The notes: generated by a model from the sequence alone, not told the origin. Shown: positions 22,034 to 32,963, counted from the stretch's first letter. The stretch is 64,000 nt of DNA from Durusdinium trenchii (GCA_963970005.1 CAXAMN010021113.1:175078-239077); one strand, 5' to 3'. Numbers and translations: made by a program.

Positions 22034-22267
22034 ATGAGAGAAGGATGTTTGAAGAAAAGAATAATTTTGCAGGAAAAGGTCACTGAGATTGCCAAAATGA
22101 TTGTCAGAATGGTTGCTTTTGAGGGCTTGCAGCCACTGGTAACAGAAGCATTCCTGAAACAAGACAACATCCTGTGTGGATTGGACACAGTGAAGAAATC
22201 CAATGAAGAATGGACATTCGGGATTATCAGGAGCATGTGTTCAACATTATTGGTTTCGCAGCAGTGA
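22034..22267 (+). CDS. Small ORF A of an AT-richer island (77 aa), unknown
   Basis: An ATG preceded in frame by a TAG stop opens a 77-residue frame with mixed hydrophobic and charged composition (MREGCLKKRIILQEKVTEIA...). I recognise no domain. It lies in a ~0.9-kb island whose GC content (about 43-47% in the lines I counted) is below that of the flanks (about 57%), and it overlaps the next ORF by 58 nt in another frame. The coherent amino-acid composition and the run of three such ORFs make coding plausible, but single-strand coding cannot be proven. It could also be a degraded part of one longer protein. Confidence 0.35.
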   Translation: MREGCLKKRIILQEKVTEIAKMIVRMVAFEGLQPLVTEAFLKQDNILCGLDTVKKSNEEWTFGIIRSMCSTLLVSQQ

Positions 22268-22593
22268 TCTTTGTACTTTTCAAGATCTACAAGCACTTTG
22301 CGACCAGCTATCTTTTTGTAGTTGATTCAAACCGCATATTGGACTACATAGAGACTCTCATCAAGAGAGTTGAGAAGCAAATTGAAAGAGTTGAAGAACG
22401 GCTTGGAATTTGGAGAGAGGAAGAACTTGAACACGAGGTAGACCTACTCAGAAATTATGCCAGGAGAGTTGCCATTCTCAGCTATGATATTCTGAGTGAG
22501 ATCAATGCAGGAAACTACTTAGCCAGAAGGAGTTTGGAGGCTATGCAATCTACAGAAGGATGGTATGAAGGACACAGAGTAATGCTAGAGTAG
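22210..22593 (+). CDS. Small ORF B: membrane segment plus charged helix (127 aa)
   Basis: The ATG follows an in-frame TGA by one codon, so the start is well bounded. Residues 11-27 (FNIIGFAAVIFVLFKIY) form a clear transmembrane segment. Residues about 41-115 are highly charged with regular hydrophobic positions (IETLIKRVEKQIERVEERLG and onward), typical of a long amphipathic helix or coiled coil. The layout suggests a membrane-anchored oligomerising protein. It uses AGA/AGG arginine and A/T-ending codons unlike the rest of the window. I do not recognise a family. It sits between ORF A (overlapping) and ORF C (11-nt gap), which looks like a compact, non-dinoflagellate arrangement (inference). 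Confidence 0.45.
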   Translation: MDIRDYQEHVFNIIGFAAVIFVLFKIYKHFATSYLFVVDSNRILDYIETLIKRVEKQIERVEERLGIWREEELEHEVDLLRNYARRVAILSYDILSEINAGNYLARRSLEAMQSTEGWYEGHRVMLE

Positions 22594-22604
22594 GAAACAG
22601 AGAA

Positions 22605-22859
22605 ATGTCAATGAGATCAGAATATATACGGATGCAGGCAGCACAGATGTGTGGTAGACCCCAGACCAAAATTGAGAAGTTGAGAACGCAACATTGGGAC
22701 CTACTAGGATTGGGAGATCAAGATCTTGCAGGTAGAGTTGAGCGAGAACAAGAAAAGTATGAAGAGCGACTTGCAATAGAAGAATACAGAAGGGACAACC
22801 CAGATGCTGACCCAGCAGAAGTACGCTCTAGGAGCCCAGTTCTTGGAAGAAAAGAATAA
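22605..22859 (+). CDS. Small ORF C: hydrophilic Glu/Arg-rich protein (84 aa)
   Basis: Starts 11 nt after ORF B in a third frame. It is strongly hydrophilic, with Glu/Arg-rich helices (VEREQEKYEERLAIEEYRR) and a C-terminal RSRSP-like stretch. There is no signal peptide, membrane segment or recognised motif. Composition matches ORFs A and B, and coding-like character stops shortly after its TAA/TAG region. Confidence 0.38.
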   Translation: MSMRSEYIRMQAAQMCGRPQTKIEKLRTQHWDLLGLGDQDLAGRVEREQEKYEERLAIEEYRRDNPDADPAEVRSRSPVLGRKE

Positions 22860-25260
22860 GCCTGCAGAGACACAAGAATTGAATGGAAGAAAAAGGATTA
22901 TGGTGGCTAAGTGAACTCAAGAAGCATCTCAGAGTTTCACAGTGCCAAAGAGTGCAAACCATTTTCCATGTAAACCACAGTAGAGATGTACAGCATAACT
23001 AGCATCATGTCAGTCATTTTCACCTGACTGCAGCCCCTTTTGAGTATCAGGAAAAGTGCGTACAAATAGAGTTTTGCAATGACCATGAAGATCTAAAAAC
23101 TATGGTTGTTGGACTCTCAGGGTTGGATGGTACTTTTGGGCGCGCTTGCGGCCTCGCGGAGTCCACGAAAAGCGGAGGTTCATGGAATCTCTGGCCACTT
23201 CTCACCGTCCCAAAACACTTCACACCCCCAGTGACCCCACAACACAGCCGGTGTCCAGCTTTAAGAGATCGAGCGACTCAGTTCCGACCAACCCACCGAC
23301 CAACCCACCACCACAGTCTGTCTCCTTGGGGGTTCCCTAGGCTTCCTGGCCCATTATATAGATTTATATAGCCTGAAGCCCAAACAACCATGGTCTTACT
23401 AAACGATTTTACACTACAACACCAGGTTGTTCCCAGTTTAGTTGTTGAAAGGAAACCTAGGTTTTTTTCTCATGGTGTCATCCTGTGCCAAAATTCCGGG
23501 TTCAGGCCATCTTGGTGGCGCTCAGCTTGCACATCGTCGAGCTCTTTGGAGTGGCTTGGACTGCTGGAGGTGGCGTGGACCTTGCCAGTGGCCCTCAAAA
23601 CCATGAAAAAAGTTCTCACACTATGGAAAACCACGTTTTTATGGTTTGTGGGGCGCCTGGTAGGGCTCCTGGACTGCCTCCGTTTTGAATCAGTGAGGAT
23701 GTGGGAGGGATGGGACAATGAACAACGCCGATCCTTCCGTATTCTCTAGCCACATAGCCGAGTCCCAGAGATGTACCGATATGAAGCGGCTGAGGAAGTC
23801 GGGTCCGAAGGAGCCCACGTGCCGGCATTGACGAGAAGCGATCGTGCCTGAACAGCGACTGAAAGCATCGCTTCTCGTCCGCCTGAGGTCTGCAGTGAGA
23901 TTTTGGAGTACACAGGACGGCGCCCGTGGCTGGCGCCATGCGAGACGACCTGGGTGGTCGGTGCAGTGTGTACTACTCCCTACACGGGCCTCCAGTCGGT
24001 CGTGAACCGCTTCGGTTCGGGACTGGGGTGGGTGGCAGGAGGGTCCAGATACCTTCAGAGGAGGTACGACGAAGTCGGTGTAGGGACTATGATTGCGCCA
24101 GGAGAGTTCGGAGATGGTCATGGTTTGAGTGCGAGAGGCGCCCTAGAGGTCCAGTTCGACTCTATTTGGCTCCACCTGAGTAAGGGAAATTCCTACACTG
24201 AGATTGCCTATAGTCACCACAAGGTGCTCGTGTCTTTCTTTTTTCAGCAGCTATAGTGGAATATTTGCCTTCATTGGGGTGACTTCAAGACAAGCTTACC
24301 TCAGCACCCAGTAATTCAGTTTTTCCATCGTCTTTTCTCAATGATGCTTTGCAATCTTAGATTGAAAAATGACCTCATTTGACTGGACGTGGTCATGCAG
24401 GATGATGTAGGATGTAAAAGACCATGGTTTTACTGGGTCTTTGAACTGGTAGGGATTGGTTCAAATCTTCACATGGTTGGGTCCGGACGCCCAATTCGCT
24501 CGGGCGCCTGGGTGCGCTAACCCGTCGACCCCGAAGCTTCTCGGAAGCTCCTCGGCTCCTCGGCTCAAAAACCCACCGCCAAGCAAGGGGTCGCAAAAAA
24601 ACGGGATGAAGTCTCGGTGTTTTTGCTTCCGAAAAAAGGAACCAAAAGAGTTAGGTCAGTGAGGTTCACCGTTTCTTTTTTGTGGTCTAGCATCAATCCT
24701 GGTTGAAGCCCCCCACAAAAACATTAGTATACCTTGGGGGCTTCGGAGCCGCCTTCAAAGCCCAAGCCGGTCACACTCCGTGTGGGGGGACCTGCGGTTT
24801 GATCACCCGGGGACCCGGGGCTCGGGCTCTCACTGCCGCCGCCGCCATCGGCACGACAGGAGGCACAGGGGTAGTGTTGGTGACCAGACCCACTTGGGTC
24901 TCCTGGCTCACTGGAACCTCCACCTGCCGCTCGACCGGAGGGTCTTGGTCTCCAGAGTGGAAGACCTGCGGTTTGGGGCTGCCGTGTCCAGGATGGGAAA
25001 TTCCATGGTCCAGCAAAAGTGGTATGGTTCTTCTTCGTTTAAAGAAACTTTTGGAGAATAGAAGATTCCATGGTAAGGAGAGTTCACCCTTAGAAGCGAA
25101 CACTGTGGGAAGGACATCTTCAAACTCCCTGCCTTCTTATCCTTAGTTTTGCTGAGGGTGATTAGGTGATTCTTTTTCCATATTATTGGGTGAATCATGG
25201 TGAATCCCCTTCTGGGGAATCTGTTTCGGTTTTTTTCTGGTTCCTGGACTGCAAATCCAG
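22860..25260. other. Non-coding region
   Basis: Contains the tail of the AT-richer island (to about 23100), an F9 repeat (23396-23430) and an F2 repeat (23992-24082). No gene is supported. Confidence 0.55.
23992..24082. repeat. Repeat, family F2 (degenerate)
   Basis: CCTCCAGTCGGTCGTGAACC, GGGACTGGGGTGGGTGGCAG and ACCTTCAGAGGAGGTACGAC, in the same order as the copies at 20537 and 28622. Confidence 0.65.
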
Positions 25261-25439
25261 CGTTTCCGACCGGCAGGGTCACAGAAGAGAGGACCGGTGA
25301 TCCAGATCTGCACGGCGCGTTTCGGACGGAAGTTGAGATCATTCATGAGGCAAAGGAGGCTTTCTTGGGCCGCACTCTTGATATGTCGTCTCTGCCTCCC
25401 AGCCTGAAGAGGTTTGACAATCCCAGCCTGAAGAGGTGA
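25261..25439 (+). CDS. Exon-like reading frame, unknown protein (part 1)
   Basis: A textbook acceptor (TTTTTTTCTGG tract, then AAATCCAG ending at 25260) is followed by a frame of 58 codons. It reads FPTGRVTEERTGDPDLHGAF near its start and is rich in acidic residues, ending at TGA 25437-25439 or at a donor AG/GTGAAG just before it. The word CCCAGCCTGAAGAGGT is duplicated at its end (25399 and 25423), possibly a repeated splice site. I do not recognise the protein. It may belong with the frame starting at 25496, but the phases do not join simply. Confidence 0.35.
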
Positions 25440-25495
25440 AGCAGCATTCGACGAAGGCCAAATGGGAGTCCAAGCGCTCAACTTCATCAGCCTAG

Positions 25496-25923
25496 CTCCC
25501 AGCCTGGTGGCCCTGCGGGGAGAAACCCACTCTCTACGCAGGCATCTTCCAGCACATCGGATCGAGGATCCGCATGCTTCAGGTAAAGAACAAACACAGC
25601 TTCCCTCTCTTTGTTGGCATGCCGCTTGAGCTGAAGGTGGAACCCTTCATCCCTGCTGGGTTGTACCCTGACAAACCGATCACCGCGCTGGTCGACCAGT
25701 TGCCCATTCTTCCAAATGCGGCACAACGTATGATTACTTGCATAACCTGGTCCTCACGATTTCACATGACCCTCCATCTCATGCAGAAATCCCTATCCCA
25801 GATTTTGCAAACACAGATGCTCCGCGACCATGGCCGGAATGGCCAGAAATCCATCCATTAAAAAGAGACAAATTCATTCAACAACAACGAGTGGCGCTTT
25901 TTCGAAAAAATAATTGGACCTAA
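25496..25923 (+). pseudogene. Exon-like reading frame, unknown protein (part 2, frameshifted)
   Basis: After a possible acceptor (CAGCCTAG ending 25495), an open frame encodes LPAWWPCGEKPTLYAGIFQH and continues to LPILP near 25712. There a one-base shift leads to a second frame that reads DYLHNLVLTISHDPP and ends in RVALFRKNNWT with a stop at 25921-25923. The two halves together read as one natural globular protein of about 140 residues, so a recent frameshift or sequencing error is likely. There are no motifs I can name. The opposite strand also has an ORF here (25487-25726), which I judge the shadow. Confidence 0.42.
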
Positions 25924-27333
25924 TCGCTCATCCTGGCCCTAATTAGTTTGCCTCCAGTAAAATTCGCAATGCCTGCAATAATTCGGAAGCTTCTATCTTG
26001 ACTTTGGTGCCTTTTCGCTGTTGTTCGTAGACGCCTGGTTCCCTGTACATACATGTTTCAATCACGTTGTACACATTTTGAGGTAGAGGTTTCACTTCTC
26101 ATACCCACAGTACGGGGGCTCGTGGGCGCGCGTCAGACAAGGACCGCAAGTTCGCGCATCCAAGTTTGGGGTTATCATCCCAGAGGCTACAGCATCTACA
26201 TCACGTGGGGCCGACAGACTCATGCTCTTTCCACGAGAAAACCATGTCTGAGACTTTCTGAACCCGAAGCTTCGACACCCGAGCCGCAGACCCAAAACGC
26301 CCTTGAAATTCAGCCCGCCTATTGCAGCCAATCATTTTTCCAACCATATTCTTTCGGCTGACATGTTCAGGATGTGTCCTGAAGGTTGATAGCATTCAAC
26401 CTTGAGGTAAGACGTTAACCGCAATGCCGCAATACATGGGTTAACTTGTGGCAACTGCGAACACACTTGATTCATGGGGCGACATGCAATAACTCTTCAC
26501 TTAGATGTGTTTGTGCCTGTCTTAGGGTTGGGACCCTGCGTAACGCATTCACATGCATTTACTGAAACAGTGTCTTCACACTGAACATGTACTCAGAGTC
26601 TGCATGTGTCCACTTCTTGCGGTTCAGACCTTGTGCAAAGACCTTATGCCAGCACCCGACTCACCGCTCGATTGGCCTAAAGAAGGGTGAAGGTCTTAGA
26701 GGTCTCGGCCGAGTGCTGGAGATGGCAACCTGTGGGTCTTTGAATCGGGAGACCCCCGAAATTTCGCCCCTGGGCTGGGTGAACTCCCTTTCCGCCTGGG
26801 AGGTCTATTTGAGCTACACACCCGTTTTCTATGCACCCTCAAGGCTAGGAATGGCCACTTGAAGGATGACTATAGGGACTAGTCTCGGTCTTCTTCAAAG
26901 TTCCTGGCAGGATTGTTCAACACGTTCGGAAGATGGACGATTTGCTCCGCGCGGTGAGTCCCCGACCCCGCTCCCCCGCCGTTCTGGAAGAGAAAGCAGC
27001 TGAAGAGGGCCATTGATTGCCAAGGACAGCGCGTGTGAAGACCTTTGGGAAACTACCCTCATGATCCTGTTTCATGCATGAAGTTCAGAGTGCTAAGAGC
27101 AATGTGGTTTTAGTACCACGGAACCGCTTGATCCCAACGCTTCATGCAGGTGTGTTGCTTGGCTTCGCACTCTTTTGCGTGACGACTCGCGCTGGGCTTC
27201 CTAGCCGCTCGCGAGTCGCGCAGCTCGGGGGACAGGTCAGGAGGGTTTGGGTTTGGAGCGCAGGTTCGTGAGACAACCCACACCCAGACGCGACCCATGG
27301 GACGGCCAGTCCGGACTGCCGCCCCAGCCAGAC

Positions 27334-27388
27334 CCCCCTGGCACCACCCCAACTGATCGGCATATATGGCATACATGGAGTGTCTGGG
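27334..27388. repeat. Fold-back repeat, family F1 (right half)
   Basis: CCCCCTGGCACCACCCC, CGGCATATATGGCATACATG and GGAGTGTCTGGG. The left arm is absent. Confidence 0.6.
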
Positions 27389-27926
27389 ACAAGATCCACC
27401 AGTTGACCGATGTGGGTATGGATTGAAATAGGTCTCGACCTCCCCAATGACCTGGAAGGTGGAAATCGATCAGTCTACCGGGCCATCAGGAGATGTCCCG
27501 AGATACACACCCATGTCACAGAACACAAACTCTTCCAAACAGGCCGCAGTTCTTCTTTCAAACCGGTTCTGACTTCCGATCGGCTGGCCGCACCAGTCCA
27601 ATCGATCATCGATCAGGAACCCATCCCGGTCCTATCCCCTTGCAGATGAACGCATTCTTTGGTTGAAGCGCCTTGGGTGCCTTCTATCAGGATCCCCTAT
27701 ACAGTGTCTATGAATAGCCCCAAAAAGGAGTGTCCACTAACCAATTTCACAAGTGGGTCCGAGAATGGAAGATGTCGATGACCCAAATCCTTGCGCTTTG
27801 GTTCATTGAGATTCATCGTCGAGCAGCAGGCTGCACCGGGCATACCTCCCCATGTGCCATGAAGACTCCTCCCGATGTGCCGTGGTTTTCTTCGAAGCAA
27901 AAGGTGTTGCGGATTGGCCATGGTGT

Positions 27927-28017
27927 CCTTCTCAGAAGGTACGACTGGAACCCGACAATGGCACCTACTTAACAGTGTCGAACACATCACCTTCTGACAA
28001 GGTACTTGGATCCCTAG
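27927..28017. repeat. Fold-back repeat, family F2
   Basis: GGTACGACTGGAACCCGACA, then GGCACCTACTTAACAGTGTC and GAACACATCACCTTCTGACA, ending ACTTGGATCCCTAG. Confidence 0.72.
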
Positions 28018-28621
28018 CGGGGTCATAAATCACCATGGTTCTGTACTTGCCGTGGTCTTCGAACCTCCTGCTCCACCGGTGACCCCGCGCGGTCTCGCCC
28101 CATCCATCGACCTCTCCGCTGCTTCGTGCGCTGCGCCTCGCGAGGTCCACAGTCAGCTGCTGCGGATGACCTTCTCGAGTTTCGATCCCTGGGCCCGGCA
28201 GCCCAGCGAGGTCGGCGGCTTCCGAGCCCGCGAGGTCGGCGGTGGGTTGGCGATCGGTGTGGGTTGGGGCCGTTGAAAGTGTGGGGCGGCAGGTTGGCCA
28301 TTGGCCAAAAGGTATATATCACAAGTCTGGAGCTCGTCAATTTTCATAGACCATCTCTGATATGGTGTTTTTGAACATACAACACATCTGCCCGGAGCTC
28401 ACTTAGGGACCCCAAATAAACCCATGCATTTTGGAACTGCTGGGTTCGAAGAGAGGTTCGGCCAGGCCAGTTTCGGCCCATCGGCCATCGCGCCAAGGCC
28501 ATCATCTTTTCGATGGTCCGTGCTTGTGCGGCGAAGATCTACTCTCGCCACGTGGTGTCTCGGACAGTGACCCATTGGGAGCCAGAAGCATGCTGAGCTG
28601 GGTGTGTGTGTCCCGTTCGGC

Positions 28622-28720
28622 CTCCAGTCGTAGCGAACCTGACGTTCGGTGGGACTGGGGTGGGTGACAGGAGGGTCCAGTCATACCTTCAGAGGAGGAA
28701 CGACTAGAGGTGTAGGGTGT
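28622..28720. repeat. Repeat, family F2
   Basis: CCTCCAGTCGTAGCGAACCT, GGACTGGGGTGGGTGACAGG and ATACCTTCAGAGGAGGAACG, ending GGTGTAGGGTGTG. Closest to the copy at 20537-20632. Confidence 0.7.
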
Positions 28721-28932
28721 GACTAAGTAGCCCTCAAAGTCTCGTGGAAAGAATAGTACACAAAAATACAGTACATCCTAAGGGGGCCAGTGGGGCTGGC
28801 CTTCTGATAAAGTACAGATCTACATTGGAGGTTTGGGTTATGGCTTTCTGAACCTCTCTTCAGATCTGGAAAACACTGTATCTAAATCAGGGGTGGAATC
28901 TGGATGCATCAGGAGAAGGATCAGATTGACGA

Positions 28933-29151
28933 ATGGACAACACTAATGGGGTGCCAGATGCACTTTCACACACGAGTGCAGCAAGAGTCTCAAGAGCCAA
29001 TGTGGTCAGCTGGCTTCACTGTGTATTTGCTACTGTACCAAAAGGTTGTCAGACTGATACGAATAGCAGCTACACATGCACAAGATGTGTCCATATTCCG
29101 AGGGCTCTTAGAGCTGAGGTGTGTGTAGAGTGTCATATGAGGTGTGCATAG
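28933..29151 (+). pseudogene. Possible Ty3/gypsy RNase H-integrase junction remnant
   Basis: A 72-codon frame carries NGVPDALSHTS near its start and VHIPRALRAEVCVECHMR near its end. In Ty3/gypsy polyproteins the end of RNase H typically reads N-x-V-x-DALSR. A little further on, the integrase zinc domain begins with a stretch like VIP-x-x-LR-x-EVL-x-x-H. The order is right but the spacing (about 47 residues) is short, and the H-H-C-C cluster cannot be completed. An alternative is a small Cys-rich peptide with a CTRC/CVEC pair. AT-richer composition than the surroundings fits a foreign element. Confidence 0.35.
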
Positions 29152-30066
29152 GTGTGCCATGCTTCAACACAGTACTAGGCGTTCCTCGCCACATTTACCA
29201 GTCATGTTCTGCCACTTTTCCAGAGATTCTGGCATTCTCCCGGCAGTCCACATGGACTGCCACGGCTGAACTCACGCACAAACGTGCTATTTCCGGTGAT
29301 GGTGGACCGGAAGAGACACACGCCTCCACTCATGGGGCTGTCTGGATTTTCGTGTCGGATCACCACTTCAGACCAGTAAAGGGCCCCTCTTCGACACACA
29401 GACTTTCTCCCTTCTTTCAGAAGTACCTGCACCCGACTGACCCAGGACCTTAGGACATGGGACTTCCCCCTCTAAAAAGCAGGTCAGACTGAGTCCCCAT
29501 TTCACCAGCTACGAATGGGTCGACTTCAGGCACCATTGTCCTGGCCCGGGTTCGGTCCGCACCCGGGCGGGTGCGGGCCGGTCGCCTGTCCCAGGTCCAT
29601 TTGGCGGCAGAATATGAACTCGAGGCGTTCGGGGCGGGCCCTGTGCGGAAAGCGGAGCGGAACAGGGTTGATGATTTGATGCTTAGAGTGGATACATCTA
29701 GTGAGCCGCCCTTAGCCACGCCCTTGGTGTTTTTTTTCAGAGGGGATACCCCTGTTCGTGAACAACCAACCGCAACTGCCCTCTAGAACTGCCCATTTCT
29801 GTTTTGCAAGTCAGTATTGTGTTCAATCTATGTTGCTGTAAAGGTTGTTATTAGATGCTGATACAGCCTCATGTAAACTTTGCTGTTGTCACCAAACATC
29901 AACGACAAGATACCTCAGAACCAATGTGGACTGTGTAGTTGTATGTATGTTCATATATGTATGGTACCAACCTGGCCCCTCTATGATTCCGAACGTCGAA
30001 CATCGTTGGTAGGGAAGCAAGGGATCAGTGCTTTCGAACCTGAGGAGCAAACACCAGTGGTGAACA

Positions 30067-30245
30067 ACGAGTAGTAGCAAACGGCATCGCTATAATTATT
30101 AGGAGCAAGAAGCTACTAGTAGCTCCTGGCATTACTACAACTATAGTAACAAGGGCTATTAGGAACAAGAAGCATCAGAGGGCTACTAGTAGCCCCCGGC
30201 ATTTCTAGTCGTAACAAGGGCATCGCTACTAGAAGCTACTAGCAC
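30067..30245. repeat. CTACTAGTAG-type minisatellite, family F7
   Basis: Repeated blocks of AGAAGCTACTAGTAGC, CCCGGCATT-like and GTAACAAGGGC words. Individual words are palindromic (GCTACTAGTAGC). Confidence 0.72.
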
Positions 30246-30347
30246 CTCTCGCCCCAAGCGGTGACCTCTTTTCGGGGCTATGAATGGACACCCGGAATCC
30301 GTGGTGTCAGATGGCAGAGCAGTGAAAGGTTGGTATTTCTTGGTTTT

Positions 30348-30456
30348 CCCAGACGCTCCGTGGGTCCCGAACCAAACCATAGGGCTTGGTTCAGGTCCGG
30401 ACCCCTCTAGAGGATTCGGGTCCGACCCCTGCATATGAGGGTCCAGGAGCGTCTGG
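30348..30456. repeat. Fold-back repeat, family F5
   Basis: The left arm CCCAGACGCTCCGTGG pairs with the right arm CCAGGAGCGTCTGG. The interior holds GGTCCGGACCCCTCTAGAGG and GGGTCCGACCCCTGCATATG, also seen at 41250 and 42165. Confidence 0.75.
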
Positions 30457-30875
30457 TTTTGATCCATTGATCCCGGAAGATCCTCCGTGGCGCACATCGA
30501 AAGCTATGCCTGGCGATGAGATGGGGGCGTGAAGATCCTCTAGCGAAAGCATCGATCATGGCTGTGCTTATGAGGGATCACTGGTTTCTGGGGCATCAAA
30601 GTGATCACTCATTGGTTCTATAAGCGATTTGGGTGAGTTTCATGGGTGCTTTCTGTTTCCACGGCCACTTCTGTTCGAAGAAGGTCACAAAACACAACAC
30701 CGGCTCGTGATGACTGGCGGGTTTTTCCTTCATGATTTGTGATGACTGGTGGGTTTTCCTATTATGTTTTCCTCCATGATCGTTGGAGGTGGTGCGGTGC
30801 TTCCGTGTGACGCACGGACGTACGATTCACATCTTCTGACGCACGTCGTCATCGTGCGCAGCTCGTGAGATCATA

Positions 30876-30962
30876 CCCAGACACGCCATGTCTGTCATAT
30901 ATGCCGCCCCAAATCAACGGCATATATGGCAGTCCCAGTGGCAGTCCCATGGAGTGTCTGGG
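30876..30962. repeat. Fold-back repeat, family F1
   Basis: CCCAGACACGCCATG and CATGGAGTGTCTGGG at the ends. A nested stem is formed by GTCATATATGCCG and CGGCATATATGGC. Confidence 0.75.
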
Positions 30963-31051
30963 ATATTGTGTGTGTTTATCGTGAGATCATATGTGGACCC
31001 TCACCTCGTCGTCAATCGATCTCACCTCGTCGTCGATCGGTTTCCTTCCAG

Positions 31052-31258
31052 CTCCCAATCCCGAAGGACAACACCAACTCCCGTCAGTCGAAGGTGCCGA
31101 CGCGTCAGCTCAAAGCACCGGAAACAGCTCAGGTGCACAGCTATTTTGGCTATCTCATCATCGACACTGCTGCTTGGCGTCGGTTCTGGGCGTCCGTTCT
31201 CGACCAATTCATGGGTTCCTGTATGTTCCTGTCGATGCGGCGTCGCGCAGCAGCTTAG
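31052..31258 (+). CDS. Exon-like frame, possible terminal exon, unknown protein
   Basis: The acceptor GGTTTCCTTCCAG (ending 31051) has a good pyrimidine tract. The frame then runs 68 codons to TAG at 31256-31258. It starts LPIPKDNTNSRQSKV, contains AQVHSYFGYLIIDTAAWRRF and ends FLSMRRRAAA. Mixed composition with a balanced charge makes coding credible. I do not recognise a family. The in-frame start further upstream (30926) passes through an F1 repeat and is not believed. The partner exons are not identified. Confidence 0.38.
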   Translation, partial: LPIPKDNTNSRQSKVPTRQLKAPETAQVHSYFGYLIIDTAAWRRFWASVLDQFMGSCMFLSMRRRAAA

Positions 31259-31378
31259 TAGGTGGTACGGTGGTACGGGCATGTTTTTTTCTGCTTTGAA
31301 GGTATGTCGTCGCGTCGTAGATGATCGTAATATATCGTAAATGTAAATTGAATAACTACTCCTTAAACTAATGTAACT

Positions 31379-31453
31379 AGACTCTTGATTAATAACCCCA
31401 GCCATTTGAATTGAATATCCTCTTCATATGGAGGGTTTATTAATCAAGAGTCT
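31379..31453. repeat. Fold-back repeat, family F8
   Basis: AGACTCTTGATTAATAACCC pairs with GGGTTTATTAATCAAGAGTCT around a short AT-rich loop. It is a near-perfect stem of about 20 bp. Confidence 0.8.
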
Positions 31454-32222
31454 GCATTACTCAAGAATCGTAGAGGACCAGCGATGTTTTTGTTGAGCTC
31501 CTGGGCTGGACAGTCGAGCATAGTCGAGCCAGTTCCAGGAGGTTTTGTGAGAGGAGGGCCTCCGTCTCACTGGAAGTGGATGACCAGCGACAAGTGACAT
31601 CTCCTCTTGCAAACTGTGACATAAACACTCCATCTCAATGTTAGTGAGTCAGACTGTACATCAGGACTTTTCTTAGCTCAACTCCAGCCTGACCTCCAGC
31701 CTAACCGGAAGATCCCAACCCAAGCTCTAGTGGAACAAGTTCTTTGGATTTCTTTGGTAAGCCACTGAATGCGATGATTGAAGTCCTTCATGTAAGTAAA
31801 GCATGACCTACATTCACCACCCTCAGATTGGCAAACCCCTCATGTCGGCAAGATGTGCCACCATGGATCGTCAATGAGTTGAAAAAGCGACCAAGTCACC
31901 AAGTCTCCAGTGGACAGCGGCGACTGTTATGAGCAGCAACAGCTGTGGATGGCTCTACTCTCACCTGTCCCAATCTGGGCTCCCAATTTCTTCAGGGCCT
32001 CCAATCTTGGAACGGAAAGGCTGCCCACCAGACGCACCCACCTCACCACCTCACAACAGACACACCCACCTCACCCACCTCTCCCGGTTTCTTTCGCAGT
32101 CTTTCCCACCGCTCTTTTCTCCTGGGCGGATTCGGATTGACTCGGACTCGACGGCGAAAGTACCACATCGCCCAGACAGCTCCACGACTTGGACATCTCA
32201 AGAAATATACCTATAAGTCTCA

Positions 32223-32307
32223 GTTCGTACCTCGGAAAATGGGTACAGTCGTACCTGTTTTTAAGGGGTCATGTCCCATTTTCTAAGGTACTTTGGAGGG
32301 TCCAGGT
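32223..32307 (+). repeat. Fold-back repeat, family F3
   Basis: GTACCTCGGAAAATGGG pairs with CCCATTTTCTAAGGTAC. The element runs from GT to GGGTCCAG and is followed by GTATATATATA. Confidence 0.8.
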
Positions 32308-32850
32308 ATATATATATATATTGGGTTTGTCCATGTCTGTCCTAACTTGCCTGTAACAGTCAATAAACAAGAACATCACTATGTTCGAACAAGGCTTGCA
32401 ACTGTTTCACCATCATCCACTGTTGCTAATAGGATAGACCCAACCCATACAATCCATTTGACCTCTGTTTTGATTGAACGGAACCAGTTTTTGGGCACTC
32501 CAAAACAGGGGTCAATCTAGCAAAGATTCAACACCGAAATCTTATGATGTTAAGAACTCTTCAAATCTTTCGAACTTTCACGTCCTAATCTTGCCATGGT
32601 TCCACTCCCTTCTCACGTGTCACCCAGCTCTCGCTGCTCCGGCGCTCCGGCGCGCCCAGGTGGTCTTCGTGGAACTCAGCGCTCTACTCATCATCACCGA
32701 AGCGGCGGATGTGCCCAAGGACTTCACCCGTGGCTTCGTGGCGTGCCTCGGACAGGGACTCATTGGAAGAGTTGCAGTCTGTCGCTACTTCTGAAGAGCC
32801 ACACAGAGAGTCTGTCGCGAAAAAGGATGGATGGAGAATGAAGGTGTACA

Positions 32851-32963
32851 CCCAGACGCTCATGGACCCTCCTAAGTAGGGGCGAGACCCGAATCCTCTG
32901 GAGGGGTCCCAGACCGTCAAATCCTAGGTTTTGAGGGACCAAAGCCCGTTTGGAGCGTTTGGG
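32851..32963. repeat. Fold-back repeat, family F5
   Basis: CCCAGACGCTCATGGACC at the left and TTGGAGCGTTTGGG at the right. The interior has GACCCGAATCCTCTGGAGGG. Confidence 0.72.

Larger units (their letters stand above)
25924..28620. other. Non-coding region
   Basis: Apart from a partial F1 (27334-27388) and an F2 copy (27927-28017), nothing clear. A GC-rich stretch at 28050-28275 is open on both strands and could hold an exon, but there is no basis to choose a strand. Confidence 0.5.
29152..31051. other. Non-coding region with repeats
   Basis: Contains the F7 array (30067-30245), an F5 hairpin (30348-30456) and an F1 hairpin (30876-30962). No gene is supported. Confidence 0.55.
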
